Shown piece after piece: positions 1-8,281 of a stretch of 64,000 nt of DNA; positions within the stretch are counted from its first letter, which is position 1, and each line of letters opens with the position of its first letter. The position numbers and the translations under genes are program-made. The stretch covers positions 682,001 to 746,000 of the forward strand of contig NZ_VIWX01000001.1 in the NCBI RefSeq assembly GCF_007829955.1, given 5' to 3'. This DNA is from Saccharopolyspora dendranthemae (GTDB taxonomy: Bacteria > Actinomycetota > Actinomycetes > Mycobacteriales > Pseudonocardiaceae). Below the pieces are notes generated by a model that did not search any database, was not told the DNA's origin, and was given only the letters and a program-made list of their open reading frames with translations.

Positions 1-825
1 CCCACCCTGGTCGACGTCGCCAAGGCGACCGGTCAGCAGCACTTCACGCTGGCCTTCGTGCTCGGCAGCGCCGCAGGCTGCACCCCGATGTGGGGCGGCG
101 AGCGGGCCATCGACGACCCGGCGATCAAGGGTCAGATCGACGAGCTGCGCGGCATGGGCGGCGACGTCATCGTCGCCACCGGCGGCGCCATGGGCCCGTA
201 CCTGGAAAGCGTGTGCGGCACCGCCGACGAGCTGCTGGGCGCCTACAAGACGATCCTCGACGCGACCGGCGCCAACCACCTCGACGTCGACGTCGAGGCG
301 ACCATCCCGCACGACGTCGTCAACGAAGCCCTGGCCAAGCTGCAGGCCGAACGCGGCACCAAGGTCAGCTACACGCTGCGGGTGCAGGCCGACGAGACCG
401 GCCTCGACCCCTACTCGCTGCAGGTTCTGCAGAGCGCCGCGGCGCACGGCGTCGACGTGCTGGTCAACCCGATGGCCATGGAGTTCGGCTCGCAGAAGCC
501 CTGGGGCGACGCGGTGATCGCAGCCGCCGAGAGCACCCTGCGCCAGATGAAGGAGATCTGGCCGGACCTCAGCGACGCCGATCTCAAGGCCCGGCTGGGC
601 GTGACACCGATGATCGGCCGGAACTTCAACGGCAACATCTTCAACCAGGACCACGCGCATCAGCTGCTGGACTGGGCGAACACCAACGGCATCGGCCTGC
701 TGTCGTTCTGGTCGGCCGGCCGCGACAACGGCGACTGCCCCGGCGGGGCGGTGTCGCCGACCTGCAGCAGCATCGAGCAGCAGCCGTTCGAGTTCACCAC
801 CCTCTTCAAGGGATTCGGCGCCTGA
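1..825 (+). CDS. Glycoside hydrolase family 18 (chitinase-like), 5' end missing
   Basis: The frame is open from the first base and ends at TGA 823-825, so the N-terminus and any signal peptide lie outside the window. The visible 274 residues are the C-terminal part of a GH18 barrel. An LDVDVE segment encoded at about 280-297 matches the family catalytic DxxDxDxE region, in which the last Glu is the proton donor for cleavage of beta-1,4-linked N-acetylglucosamine polymers. The later segments on the Asn-Pro-Met-Ala-Met strand and the SFWSAGRDNG strand are typical of actinobacterial secreted chitinases. It is followed by a strong hairpin at 841-872 and then by convergent genes, so it is the last gene of its transcript. 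Substrate assignment is by family only; an endo-N-acetylglucosaminidase is the main alternative. Confidence 0.85.
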   Translation, partial: PTLVDVAKATGQQHFTLAFVLGSAAGCTPMWGGERAIDDPAIKGQIDELRGMGGDVIVATGGAMGPYLESVCGTADELLGAYKTILDATGANHLDVDVEATIPHDVVNEALAKLQAERGTKVSYTLRVQADETGLDPYSLQVLQSAAAHGVDVLVNPMAMEFGSQKPWGDAVIAAAESTLRQMKEIWPDLSDADLKARLGVTPMIGRNFNGNIFNQDHAHQLLDWANTNGIGLLSFWSAGRDNGDCPGGAVSPTCSSIEQQPFEFTTLFKGFGA

Positions 826-840
826 CCGGCCGGAACCACT

Positions 841-872
841 ACGAGCCGGCGGCCGAGGGGTCGCCGGCTCGT
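841..872. terminator. Bidirectional hairpin terminator between convergent genes
   Basis: Two perfect 11-bp arms (841-851 and 862-872) enclose a 10-nt loop and are followed on the + strand by a pyrimidine-rich TTCTCT. The hairpin lies between the convergent ends of the chitinase gene and the serine hydrolase gene, so it can serve both. Confidence 0.75.
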
Positions 873-888
873 TCTCTCGTGATGAGGC

Positions 889-2001
889 TCAGGGCGTCTC
901 ACCGAGGCACTCGTAGGCGGTGCGCACGTAGTCGCGGGTCTTGGCCGCGCCGATGAGCTCGGCGGCCATCTTGTTCATCGTGTAGGCCAGGGTCATCCGC
1001 CGGTCGAGGTCGTTGACCACCACGGCGCCGCCGTTGCCGACCCACCAGCAGATCCGCCCCGACGGCGTCGGCATCAGCTCCGGTGCGGCCAGCGCGTAAC
1101 CGAGCCCGAACGGGATGCGGCGACCGAGAACCCTGTCGCGCGAATCGGATTGGACCTCGAAGATCCGCTCGATCACCTCGGGCGACAGGTAGCGCCTGCC
1201 CCCGACCGCGCCGCCGTGGGAGATCAGCGATTGCAGCCGCGCGACCGAGCGGGCGTTGCCCTGGCCGTTGAACCCGCCCAGTTCGGCACCCAGGAACTCC
1301 CGCGTGGTGGTCACCTTCATCGAGAACAGCGGGTTGCCCAGCGCTCGCTTGCCGAACTCGTCGAGGTCGGGGGCGTGCGGCGGTGATTTCAGCATCGCGA
1401 CCCGGCCGTCGACGGATTCCGGTGCGCCGAGCCAGAAGTCAGCGCCCAGCGGTTCGGCGTAGTCGGTGCGCAGCACGGTTCCGGCGGTGTGGCCGGTGAT
1501 GCGGAGCACGAGCTCGCCGATCAGGTGCCCGTGGCTGATCGCCTGGTAGCCCGACCCGTCCCCCGGTTCGAACCACGGCTTCTGCGCGGCCAGCAGCGCA
1601 GCGGGACGGCGCGGGTCGTAGAGGTCTTCCAGGGTCATCTTCTCGTCCCAGCCCGGAAGCCCGCTGCTGTGCCCGAGCAGGTGCCTGACCAGGATTCCCG
1701 ACTTCCCCTCCGCGGCGAACTCGGGCCAGTAGCGGGCGACCGGCGCGTCGGGATCGAGCTCGCCGGAGTCGATGAGGCCGAGCGCGACGAGCGCGAGCAT
1801 CGTCTTGGTCACCGAGAAGGTGTTGACCAGCGTGTCCCGCTCCCACGGCACGCCTTCGCGCGCCTCGCCGGCCCACAGGTCGACCACCACTTCCCCGTCC
1901 TGGACGACGCAGAGCGAGGCACCGCGTTCCTCACCCTCGTCCAGCCTGCGGTCCAGCAGGTCGCGCAGCGGTGCGAAGCGGGGTGCGCAGTCGCCGTTCA
2001 T
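889..2001 (-). CDS. Serine hydrolase, beta-lactamase/esterase (class C-like) family
   Basis: This 370-residue protein belongs to the penicillin-binding-protein-like serine hydrolases (EstB-type esterases and class C beta-lactamase relatives). The nucleophile motif SVTK (SxxK) is clear near residue 65. A Tyr-containing YQAISHGHL segment near residue 150 is a candidate for the YxN element, and the C-terminal WVGNGGAVVVND segment fits the last beta-strand region. No signal peptide is seen, so a cytoplasmic esterase is more likely than a secreted lactamase. Its ATG overlaps the stop of the upstream flavin monooxygenase by four bases (1998-2001), so the two are co-translated. With a Baeyer-Villiger-type oxygenase upstream, hydrolysis of an ester or lactone product is a reasonable inference but is not shown. 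Confidence 0.85.
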   Translation of the reverse strand: MNGDCAPRFAPLRDLLDRRLDEGEERGASLCVVQDGEVVVDLWAGEAREGVPWERDTLVNTFSVTKTMLALVALGLIDSGELDPDAPVARYWPEFAAEGKSGILVRHLLGHSSGLPGWDEKMTLEDLYDPRRPAALLAAQKPWFEPGDGSGYQAISHGHLIGELVLRITGHTAGTVLRTDYAEPLGADFWLGAPESVDGRVAMLKSPPHAPDLDEFGKRALGNPLFSMKVTTTREFLGAELGGFNGQGNARSVARLQSLISHGGAVGGRRYLSPEVIERIFEVQSDSRDRVLGRRIPFGLGYALAAPELMPTPSGRICWWVGNGGAVVVNDLDRRMTLAYTMNKMAAELIGAAKTRDYVRTAYECLGETP

Positions 2002-3314
2002 CGAGTGGCTCGCTTTCTGCCGACGACGATCTCGCGGCGCAGATCGCGCACGTACCGGGCGAAGTCGAGCTGGATGGTATGCCTGGGCGTGTTGTAGTAC
2101 TGCCCGAGGTGCTTGCGCTCGTCCTGGGCCATGATGCGCTGCATCTCAGCGGCCCCCGGCAGCCGGTACTCCCCCGCCACGTGCGCGGCGATCAGCTTGC
2201 TCTGCTGCTCGGCGAGATTGACGATCGTCGGAGAGGCCTGCGCGAGCCCGGCGAAGTACAGGTTGTCGACCCCCGGCTTGAAGATCCGCTTGAACAGCGG
2301 GAACCGGTGCTCGGTGTCCGGCTGCAGCTCGCGGTCGTCGAAGAACGGGAAGCTCATCTTGTAGCCGGTCGCGAAGACGATCACGTCGGCCTCGACTTTC
2401 GTCCCGTCGGCGCACACGACCTCCGGCCCTTCCAGCCGCTCGATGGCGGGAACGCAGGTCAGGTCCCCGGAGCCGGCCTTGGCCAGGAAGTCGATGCTCA
2501 CCGACGGATGCGCCGACAGCGGTTCGTGGTCGGGTTCGGGGAGGCCGTAGTCCTGCATCGCCCCGACGTTGCTCTTGATCGCCTTGCGCGCCAGGCGCAG
2601 GGCCAGCTTCTTGGGCATCCACGGCGGCATCATCAGCTTGTCCGCCGGCTTGCCGCCCCGGTACTTCGGCAGCACCCACACCCCGCGACGCGCGGACACC
2701 CAGACGTGCTCGGCGATGGAGCGGTGCGACAGCTCGGCGGCGATGTCCAGCGCTGAGTTGCCCATGCCCACGACCACGACCCGCTTGCCGCGCATGTCCA
2801 CCGGGGAGAACGGGCTCCGGTAGGAGTGGCTGTGCAGCGTCGCTCCGTCGAACTCGCCCGGGTACTGCGGGGTTCGCGGGTCCCAGTGGTGGCCGTTGGC
2901 GACCACGAGAGCGTCGTACTGGCGACTCTCGCCGCTGCTCAACCGGACTTCCCAGCGCCCGTCCGGGGTCCGTCGCGCGTTGTCGACCCGGGTGTTGAAC
3001 GTGATGGTCTCGCGAAGCCCGAAGTGCTCGACGTAGTCCCGGAAGTACTCGTGGATCAGCGTGTGGTGCGGGAAGTCCGGCCAGTTGCCCTCGGCCGGGA
3101 AGTCCTCGAACTGCAGACGGGTGGTCGAGGTGTCGATGTGCAGCGACTCGTAGCACGCGGAACGCCCGTTGGGGTTGTCGAAGTACCAGTTCCCGCCGAC
3201 GTCGTCGGACTCCTCGAAGCAGTCGTAGCGGATCCCCGCGTCGCGCAACCGCTTGGCCGTGGTGAAACCGGAGCACCCGGCTCCGATGATGCAGACCACC
3301 GGATCGGAACCCAT
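1998..3314 (-). CDS. Flavin-containing monooxygenase (class B, NAD(P)H-dependent)
   Basis: The 438-residue product has an N-terminal FAD dinucleotide-binding motif (IIGAGCSG) and a second Rossmann motif for NADPH (VVVVGMGNSALD, near residue 200). Between them it carries the family fingerprint FxGxxxHxxxY. Tyr at the last position rather than Trp puts it closer to FMO/N-hydroxylating enzymes than to classical Baeyer-Villiger monooxygenases, although FMOs can also perform that reaction. The start at 3314 is chosen because a GAGGAGG ribosome-binding site sits 7 nt upstream; an earlier in-frame ATG at 3359 lacks one. It is first in a two-gene operon with the serine hydrolase and is transcribed divergently from a TetR regulator. 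Confidence 0.9.
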   Translation of the reverse strand: MGSDPVVCIIGAGCSGFTTAKRLRDAGIRYDCFEESDDVGGNWYFDNPNGRSACYESLHIDTSTTRLQFEDFPAEGNWPDFPHHTLIHEYFRDYVEHFGLRETITFNTRVDNARRTPDGRWEVRLSSGESRQYDALVVANGHHWDPRTPQYPGEFDGATLHSHSYRSPFSPVDMRGKRVVVVGMGNSALDIAAELSHRSIAEHVWVSARRGVWVLPKYRGGKPADKLMMPPWMPKKLALRLARKAIKSNVGAMQDYGLPEPDHEPLSAHPSVSIDFLAKAGSGDLTCVPAIERLEGPEVVCADGTKVEADVIVFATGYKMSFPFFDDRELQPDTEHRFPLFKRIFKPGVDNLYFAGLAQASPTIVNLAEQQSKLIAAHVAGEYRLPGAAEMQRIMAQDERKHLGQYYNTPRHTIQLDFARYVRDLRREIVVGRKRATR

Positions 3315-3362
3315 CGGCAACCTCCTCGTCGCGCTGCGATCACCGATCGACCTTGCCATTTC

Positions 3363-3391
3363 GCTGACGTGGTGTCTAGTGAGTTGTCAGC
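3363..3391. promoter_or_regulatory. Candidate TetR operator in the divergent promoter
   Basis: GCTGAC (3363-3368) and GTCAGC (3386-3391) form a perfect 6-bp inverted repeat centred on a CTAG. It lies between the monooxygenase start and the TetR start and ends 3 bp before the TetR ATG. Position and symmetry suggest the site through which TetR controls both itself and the oxygenase/hydrolase pair. Confidence 0.45.
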
Positions 3392-3394
3392 GGT

Positions 3395-4042
3395 ATGGTC
3401 GGGCTCGTGACCGATACCCAGCGCCCCACCCTCCGGCAGCAGCAGAAGGAGCAGACCAGGGCCGCGCTGCTCGCAGCCGCGCGGAGGCGCTTCGTCGACG
3501 ACGGCTACGCGGCGGTCACGATCGACGACATCACCGCCGAGGTGGGGTGCAGCCGCGCGACCTTCTACCTGCACTTCAGCGGGAAGCCCGACGTCCTGCG
3601 GCGGATCAGCGCCGAAACGGTGCACCAGCGCGCGATCTCGGTCTACGCCGACCTGGACGAGGTCCTGGAATCCGGTTCGCGCGCCCGATTCACCGACTGG
3701 CTGCGCCGGGCGATGAGCTGGTTCGAGGCGAACCGGGAGATCCTGCCGGTCTGGGACGAGGCGGTCGCGCTGGAGCCCTCGTTCCGGCCGATCGCGACGC
3801 AGGCCGTCGCGGAACTGCCCGCCGCGATGCCCCGCTACCTGCTGCGCTGGGGCGACCAGCGCGCCGACGAGGCACGACTGCGGGTCGGACTCCTGGTGAC
3901 GCAGCTGGAGCGCTTCTTCACCCGCTGGGCGGTGCAGGGAACGCTGGAAGCGGCCGGAGCCGATCCCGCTGAGACGCTCGCCGACATCTGGCACCCGGCA
4001 CTGCTGCCACCCGAGGAGCGCCGCCCCGCAGCGGACGGCTGA
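3395..4042 (+). CDS. TetR/AcrR family transcriptional regulator
   Basis: The product has 215 residues. The N-terminal helix-turn-helix is evident: an AAARRRFVDDGY helix, a TIDDITAEVG helix and the recognition helix CSRATFYLHF, at about residues 25-65. The C-terminal half is the variable ligand-binding domain and does not reveal the inducer. The ATG at 3395 has no clear ribosome-binding site; a GTG at 3407 is an alternative, and leaderless translation is possible. It is divergent from the flavin monooxygenase/serine hydrolase operon, which is its probable target. Confidence 0.9.
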   Translation: MVGLVTDTQRPTLRQQQKEQTRAALLAAARRRFVDDGYAAVTIDDITAEVGCSRATFYLHFSGKPDVLRRISAETVHQRAISVYADLDEVLESGSRARFTDWLRRAMSWFEANREILPVWDEAVALEPSFRPIATQAVAELPAAMPRYLLRWGDQRADEARLRVGLLVTQLERFFTRWAVQGTLEAAGADPAETLADIWHPALLPPEERRPAADG

Positions 4043-4149
4043 AACAGGCTTCCGCGCAGTTCGTTTCGCAGGGTGACGGAGTAGATCACCCTATCCAGCG
4101 ACCCGATTTCGCTCGCGCGTTCGAGCGCGCATGAGGCATCATTTAGCAC

Positions 4150-4338
4150 ATGAGTTCGACATCGAAGACGCGCCTCCCCTCGTCCACCGACCACGAATCG
4201 CTCGACCTCCACCTCGCCGATCACCCTGCAACGCTCACCGGCTCGGAATCGCCGGGCGGCATCCCCCTGAGCACTCTCATCCCGCGCGCGCTCGAGGCCG
4301 TGTCGGGATCACGGGGTCCGCCAGCGCTCCACCGATGA
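4150..4338 (+). CDS. Doubtful small open frame (62 residues)
   Basis: An ATG-initiated frame encodes a Ser/Leu/Pro-rich 62-residue peptide that I do not recognise. There is no ribosome-binding site upstream and no signal peptide or membrane segment. It is listed because it lies in an otherwise empty 525-bp gap, but it may not be a gene. Confidence 0.15.
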   Translation: MSSTSKTRLPSSTDHESLDLHLADHPATLTGSESPGGIPLSTLIPRALEAVSGSRGPPALHR

Positions 4339-4422
4339 ATCAGCGTCTCCACCGGTACTCCAACGCGCCTGCTGCGCTTGCTCTTTGACAAATTCAGAGT
4401 GGGAAAACGGGACCTCGCACAA

Positions 4423-4468
4423 CGTGCGGTCGCCGCGGGGGCCATCGGTTCCGCGTGGCGACCGCACG
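4423..4468 (+). promoter_or_regulatory. 12-bp inverted repeat in the lectin gene leader
   Basis: Perfect 12-bp arms (4423-4434 and 4457-4468) flank a 22-nt loop, and a GCGG/CCGC pair can extend the stem inward. It lies 100 bp upstream of the lectin start and downstream of a TTGACA hexamer. It could be an RNA leader structure, an attenuator or a protein site. No T-tract follows. Confidence 0.4.
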
Positions 4469-4567
4469 GGACGGCCGTTCGCGCTCACCGCGTTCCGGCG
4501 GTGCCGAACCGAAACCGGCCCGTGGCACGTGTGGAGAAGGACCCGACCGCTCAACGGAAGAGCCCGC

Positions 4568-6157
4568 ATGCCGATCCCCGCCCCCGACTTCGACCAGATC
4601 TTCGTCGACGGTTCCCGCCACACCCTGCCCGATGGCGATGGTGCCACCGTCCAGCTGCTTCGTGAAGCCTCGTTGTGGATGCCCTCAGGCAAGGTCTACG
4701 CCGGCGAGCCGTTCATGTTCGGCTCGGCCGACGACGGCGCCTTCGCGCAGTCCGTCGCACCCGGCACCTATCCGGTCGTGCTGGCCGAGGCGCGGTTCGG
4801 CGATGCCGACAAGCCGAGCTGGTACCAGGTGGTGGCCGCGCTCAAGATCGTGATCCGCGACGAGCCCTCCACCTCCTGGGAGATGGCGGTGGTCGACGGT
4901 CAGGACGCGTCGACCCTCGACGGCGGTTCGTTCTTCGGATACCCGGTCGACGGCGGGACGGGCGGGTTCATCGACGCGGGCAACCTCGCGTTCTGCGACG
5001 ACGACGCCTACATCGACAACGTTCTGGAGTGCCTGGAAGAGCGGGATCACACCGCGATCGGGCGGATCACCGACGACGAGAACCGCACCGTGGTGGTCGT
5101 GTGCTCCTCCGGCGGCGGGGACGGGCACTACCCGACCTGGGTCGGGCGCAACGCCGACGGCGAGATCACCTGCTTCGTCACGGACTTCTTCGTCCTGACC
5201 GACGACGAGGACGGCGACGACGACCTGGACGAGTCCGGCCCGGACGACGCGCCGGACTGCGCCCCCGGCGACTACGCGACGGGCCACGAGATGCGCGTCG
5301 GGCAGGCGCTGCGCCGCGAGTCGCTCACCTCGGAGAACGGGCGATTCACGTTGGTCCACCAGGACGACGGCAACATCGTGCTCTACGAGAACGAGACGCT
5401 GCGGGCGTGGTGGGCGTCGGACACCTGCGGTGCGGAGTCCGCCTTCTGCGCGCTGCGCGAGACCGACGGGCTCGGGCTGTTCTCCCCAGTCGGCAAGCGG
5501 ATCTGGTCGACCGGCGCGATCCGGCCGGCCGCGACGCTGGTGGTCCAGGACGACGGCAACGTCACCATCGCGGACGTCGACGGCGCGACCGTCTGGAGCT
5601 CCGAGAGCGCGCCCTCCGTCCCCGGTGGCCCGGCGGCGACCGGCGACCAGATGCTTCCCGGTCAGACCCTCGGTCGCCAGTCCCTGACCTCGGAGTCCGG
5701 TCGCACCACGCTCGCGCACCAGGACGACGGGAACCTGGTGCTCTACAGCAACGAGGGCCGCGGTGCGCTCTGGGCGTCGGACACCCAGTTCCGCGGGACC
5801 GGTCGCTGCAAGCTCCTCGAAGACGGCGATCTCGTCCTCTACGACCGGCGTGGGCGAGCCGTCTGGTCCACCGACACCACCGGCAACCCCGGCGCCGGCC
5901 TCATCGTCGGCGACGACGGCCTTGAGCTCCGCAACGCCAACGACGTCGTGGTCTGGAGCGTCCGCACGACACCGGGATCGGAGTTGACCAGCGGTCTGAC
6001 CGAACTGGCATCCGCGACATCGGCGGTGGCGCCGTGCCTCGCGACCATGGCGATGCCGCTGCAGCCGGTCGTGCAGAACGTGGGCGTCGAGGCGACCGCC
6101 GCCGTTCCGGCAGTCCCCGTGGGGCAGTCGATCCCGGCCGAGGAATCCCAGGACTGA
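4568..6157 (+). CDS. DUF4241 domain fused to bulb-type mannose-binding lectin repeats
   Basis: The start is set at 4568 because GGAAGAG lies 5 nt upstream; the frame is open further 5' but that part lacks protein-like composition. Residues of about 30-220 match DUF4241: an SGKVYAGEP segment, a GTYPVVLAEA strand, WEMAV, then FIDAGNLAFCDDD. An acidic linker follows. At about 230-340 and 355-465 come two bulb-type (B_lectin) units with the beta-prism signatures QDDGNIVLY and QDDGNLVLY plus WASDT, and a variant QDDGNVTI. The lectin fold binds mannose through QxDxNxVxY. The first QDDGN units keep that pattern, while the third has lost the Val-Tyr end. No signal peptide or membrane anchor is visible. 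The role is unknown; carbohydrate recognition is the only supported function. Confidence 0.85.
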   Translation: MPIPAPDFDQIFVDGSRHTLPDGDGATVQLLREASLWMPSGKVYAGEPFMFGSADDGAFAQSVAPGTYPVVLAEARFGDADKPSWYQVVAALKIVIRDEPSTSWEMAVVDGQDASTLDGGSFFGYPVDGGTGGFIDAGNLAFCDDDAYIDNVLECLEERDHTAIGRITDDENRTVVVVCSSGGGDGHYPTWVGRNADGEITCFVTDFFVLTDDEDGDDDLDESGPDDAPDCAPGDYATGHEMRVGQALRRESLTSENGRFTLVHQDDGNIVLYENETLRAWWASDTCGAESAFCALRETDGLGLFSPVGKRIWSTGAIRPAATLVVQDDGNVTIADVDGATVWSSESAPSVPGGPAATGDQMLPGQTLGRQSLTSESGRTTLAHQDDGNLVLYSNEGRGALWASDTQFRGTGRCKLLEDGDLVLYDRRGRAVWSTDTTGNPGAGLIVGDDGLELRNANDVVVWSVRTTPGSELTSGLTELASATSAVAPCLATMAMPLQPVVQNVGVEATAAVPAVPVGQSIPAEESQD

Positions 6158-6166
6158 CCTGAGTCC

Positions 6167-6224
6167 TGCTCGGCGGGACGGAGTCCCGCACCTGGAGCAC
6201 GTGGTTGCCCCGCCTCGCCGAGCA
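6167..6224. terminator. Nested inverted repeats, probable bidirectional terminator
   Basis: A 7-bp hairpin with a 3-nt loop (6173-6189) directly follows the lectin stop codon. An overlapping, wider 9-bp pair joins 6167-6175 to 6216-6224. The two structures are mutually exclusive. They lie between convergent genes, so termination is the simplest reading. Confidence 0.5.
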
Positions 6225-6270
6225 CAGCTCACCGGCTCTCAACCGCCAGGTCCCCACCGCCGGAACGGGG

Positions 6271-6987
6271 TCATTCCCCGGCTGCGACCGGTTGCGGCTT
6301 CGCTGGCTCCTCGTCCTCGACCTTGTCCTCTCCCCGCCGGCGGAAGAACTGGAACCCGGGGATGCCGGCGATCGCCCGCCGGACGTCGTAGGTGACCTCG
6401 AGGAGTTCGTGGATCTCCGGACCCACCCGGTCCAGCGTGCGCAAGATCGGCAGGATGTCGGTGAGGACGTGCTCGGTGAGTTGCGGCAGCTCGTCGACCA
6501 GGCGGATCGCCGCGTCGACCTCGGAATCGGAGAGCTCCTCGACGAACCGGTCCAGCAGCGGCGCGGCCTTCTTGGCCGTCGGCGAGTAGAGCGCGAGCAG
6601 CTCGTCGGCGTTGGCCGAGGTTCGCTGCGCCTCCACCACGGTCTTGGCGGCTTCGTCGCACACGCCGCTCGCGCGTCCCACCACGGCTTCCGCCCTTGAT
6701 GAGACCTTCCCGGCGGCGGCCACGATCGGGGCGGCCGCGACGACGATCGCGCGGGCGTCCTGAACCGCTTCCTCGGCGTCCGCGACGGTGCCGTTGGCAC
6801 GCTCGACGAGGTGCTCGACCTGGTCCACCACGGTGGAGACGCGTCCGACCAGCTTCTCCGCCTCGCCGAGGAGGCCGAGCACGCGGACCGGGGCGGTCGC
6901 CGCGGCCGTCGCCGTTTCCGTCACCAAGCCCACGGTGGACTTCGCGAGGCCTAGGACGTCGGTGGGCGTGGGTACGCGGAAAACCAT
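6271..6987 (-). CDS. Amphipathic helical (phasin/apolipoprotein-like) protein
   Basis: The start at 6987 follows a GTGGAG ribosome-binding site. The 238-residue product is almost entirely predicted helix, rich in Ala, Val and Glu, with heptad-like spacing from about residue 15 to 150. A charged C-terminal tail is rich in Glu, Lys and Pro. No signal peptide or transmembrane segment is clear. Similar actinobacterial proteins are loosely annotated as phasin-like or, by error, as RuBisCO-related; no catalytic motif is visible here. A lipid or polyester granule surface protein, or a structural coiled coil, is possible. It stands alone between convergent and co-directional neighbours. Confidence 0.7.
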   Translation of the reverse strand: MVFRVPTPTDVLGLAKSTVGLVTETATAAATAPVRVLGLLGEAEKLVGRVSTVVDQVEHLVERANGTVADAEEAVQDARAIVVAAAPIVAAAGKVSSRAEAVVGRASGVCDEAAKTVVEAQRTSANADELLALYSPTAKKAAPLLDRFVEELSDSEVDAAIRLVDELPQLTEHVLTDILPILRTLDRVGPEIHELLEVTYDVRRAIAGIPGFQFFRRRGEDKVEDEEPAKPQPVAAGE

Positions 6988-7194
6988 GGTCTCCACTGTG
7001 CACACCGTTTGATCGAAACGCCACCACATCCCGGCCCTCGCCTGTTGAGATGCCCCACCGGCGCGAGCCGCGAGCGTGGCACCAGGAGGCCGTGATCCGA
7101 GGGACTCCCCGGGAGCTGTGCCGGAGCGCGGCGGTAACCGCACTCCGGCTGTCGGACCCGGCCTGCACCGCTGAACACCGGACCTGTGAAGCTC

Positions 7195-8277
7195 CTAGCC
7201 GACCCGCGCGCGACCGGTCTCGCCTCCGGAGAGGAACAGCGCCAGCTCGCTCCCTCGTTCCAGCAGGTCCCCGCGTTGCGCACGCGAGAACGAGTGCAGC
7301 GGAGCGATGTTCACGCTTCCGTCGCAGAACTTCCAGGTACCGGCGACCCGCCCGTCGACGAGCACCACGCGTTCTCCGGCCACCGACAGGCCGCGGGGCG
7401 CGTCGTCGATGATCCGGCTGCGGTCGTCGTAGCCGAGGATGGCGTTGTCGAAGGCGGGCAGGAACAGCGCGGGCGCGGGCACGTCCGGGTCCGGCCGGGG
7501 CGCATCGGGTAGATCCAGCAGCTCGCGGCCGCGCTGATCGCGGAAGGACACGAGCCGATCGCGCACCGACTTCACCGCACCGGGCAGGCCGGCCAGCCCC
7601 GACCAGGCGCGGATGTCGGCGATGGCGGCCGGGCCGAACGCAGCGAGGTAGCGCAGCACCAGTTGCCGTCCGACCTCGTCATCCGGCGATTCCCGGTCGA
7701 CTTCACGCCCCAACCAGGTGGAAGCCGGCAGGTAGCGGGCGGCTCCACCGGTTCGCCACAGTCCTCGCGGCGGCAGCTGCACCACGGGGATCAACGCCCC
7801 GACCACCACCTCACCCAGCGCGCGGGCGCTGTGATCGGGCCAGCGGTGAGCGACCGCCCTCGCGAGCTCGGACTGCGAGTGCGGTTCGCCTCCGGCCAAC
7901 ACGTCCCGGCCCGCGGCAGCGAGCTGGTCGAGGTCGATCTCCGCGAGTTCGCGCCGGTACACGCCGAGGACCCGCTGCAGCAGCATCGCCTCGTGCCGAG
8001 AACGCCAGGACAGCAGATCCTCGGCCGTCAGCAGGTGAATGGTGCGGCGCATGAGGTGGGTCCGCACCACCCGTCGTCGCGTCAGCAGCTCGGAGAGCTC
8101 GGCAGGATCGAACCCGCGAAGCCGGGTCCAGAGCCCCACGAACGGTTCCTGGGGTTCCTGCGCCTGCAACCCGCACAGGTGCGCGATGGCATCGTGCGGT
8201 GCGAGATCCGCGGGCTCCAGCAGGAGCTGCCGGGCCAGCGTCGCGCGGTTGAGCGCACGTTCGGTGAGAACGGTCAT
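7195..8277 (-). CDS. Winged-helix HTH_42 family protein, DNA glycosylase-like (AlkX/AZL-type)
   Basis: The 360-residue protein matches the HTH_42 superfamily (winged helix DNA-binding domain-containing proteins). This family includes YcaQ/AlkX, which unhooks interstrand crosslinks, and the azinomycin-resistance glycosylase AZL. In those enzymes a Q-x-Q or Q-x-D motif near the N-terminus is catalytic; here an LQAQEP segment at about residue 40 preserves Q-x-Q. The RTHLMRRTIHLL strand and the later ARYLPASTWLG and DGRVAGTWK segments are also family features. Start 8277 is chosen because it sits 4 bp after the stop of the upstream DinB gene, with which it is probably co-translated. Function as a DNA glycosylase is inferred from the motif only. 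Confidence 0.8.
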   Translation of the reverse strand: MTVLTERALNRATLARQLLLEPADLAPHDAIAHLCGLQAQEPQEPFVGLWTRLRGFDPAELSELLTRRRVVRTHLMRRTIHLLTAEDLLSWRSRHEAMLLQRVLGVYRRELAEIDLDQLAAAGRDVLAGGEPHSQSELARAVAHRWPDHSARALGEVVVGALIPVVQLPPRGLWRTGGAARYLPASTWLGREVDRESPDDEVGRQLVLRYLAAFGPAAIADIRAWSGLAGLPGAVKSVRDRLVSFRDQRGRELLDLPDAPRPDPDVPAPALFLPAFDNAILGYDDRSRIIDDAPRGLSVAGERVVLVDGRVAGTWKFCDGSVNIAPLHSFSRAQRGDLLERGSELALFLSGGETGRARVG

Positions 8278-8281
8278 GCGG

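Larger units (their letters stand above)
4043..4567. other. Intergenic region, 525 bp
   Basis: No convincing gene is present here. The region holds a weak open frame at 4150-4338 (listed separately), a TTGACA hexamer at 4385-4390 that matches a -35 element but lacks a good -10 at standard spacing, and a large inverted repeat at 4423-4468 ahead of the lectin gene. Confidence 0.5.

Noticed and set aside
4685..6232. Long open frames antisense to the lectin gene and to many other genes
   Set aside because: They are products of high GC third-position bias. They have Arg/Pro/Ala/Gly-rich compositions with no domain match and lack ribosome-binding sites.
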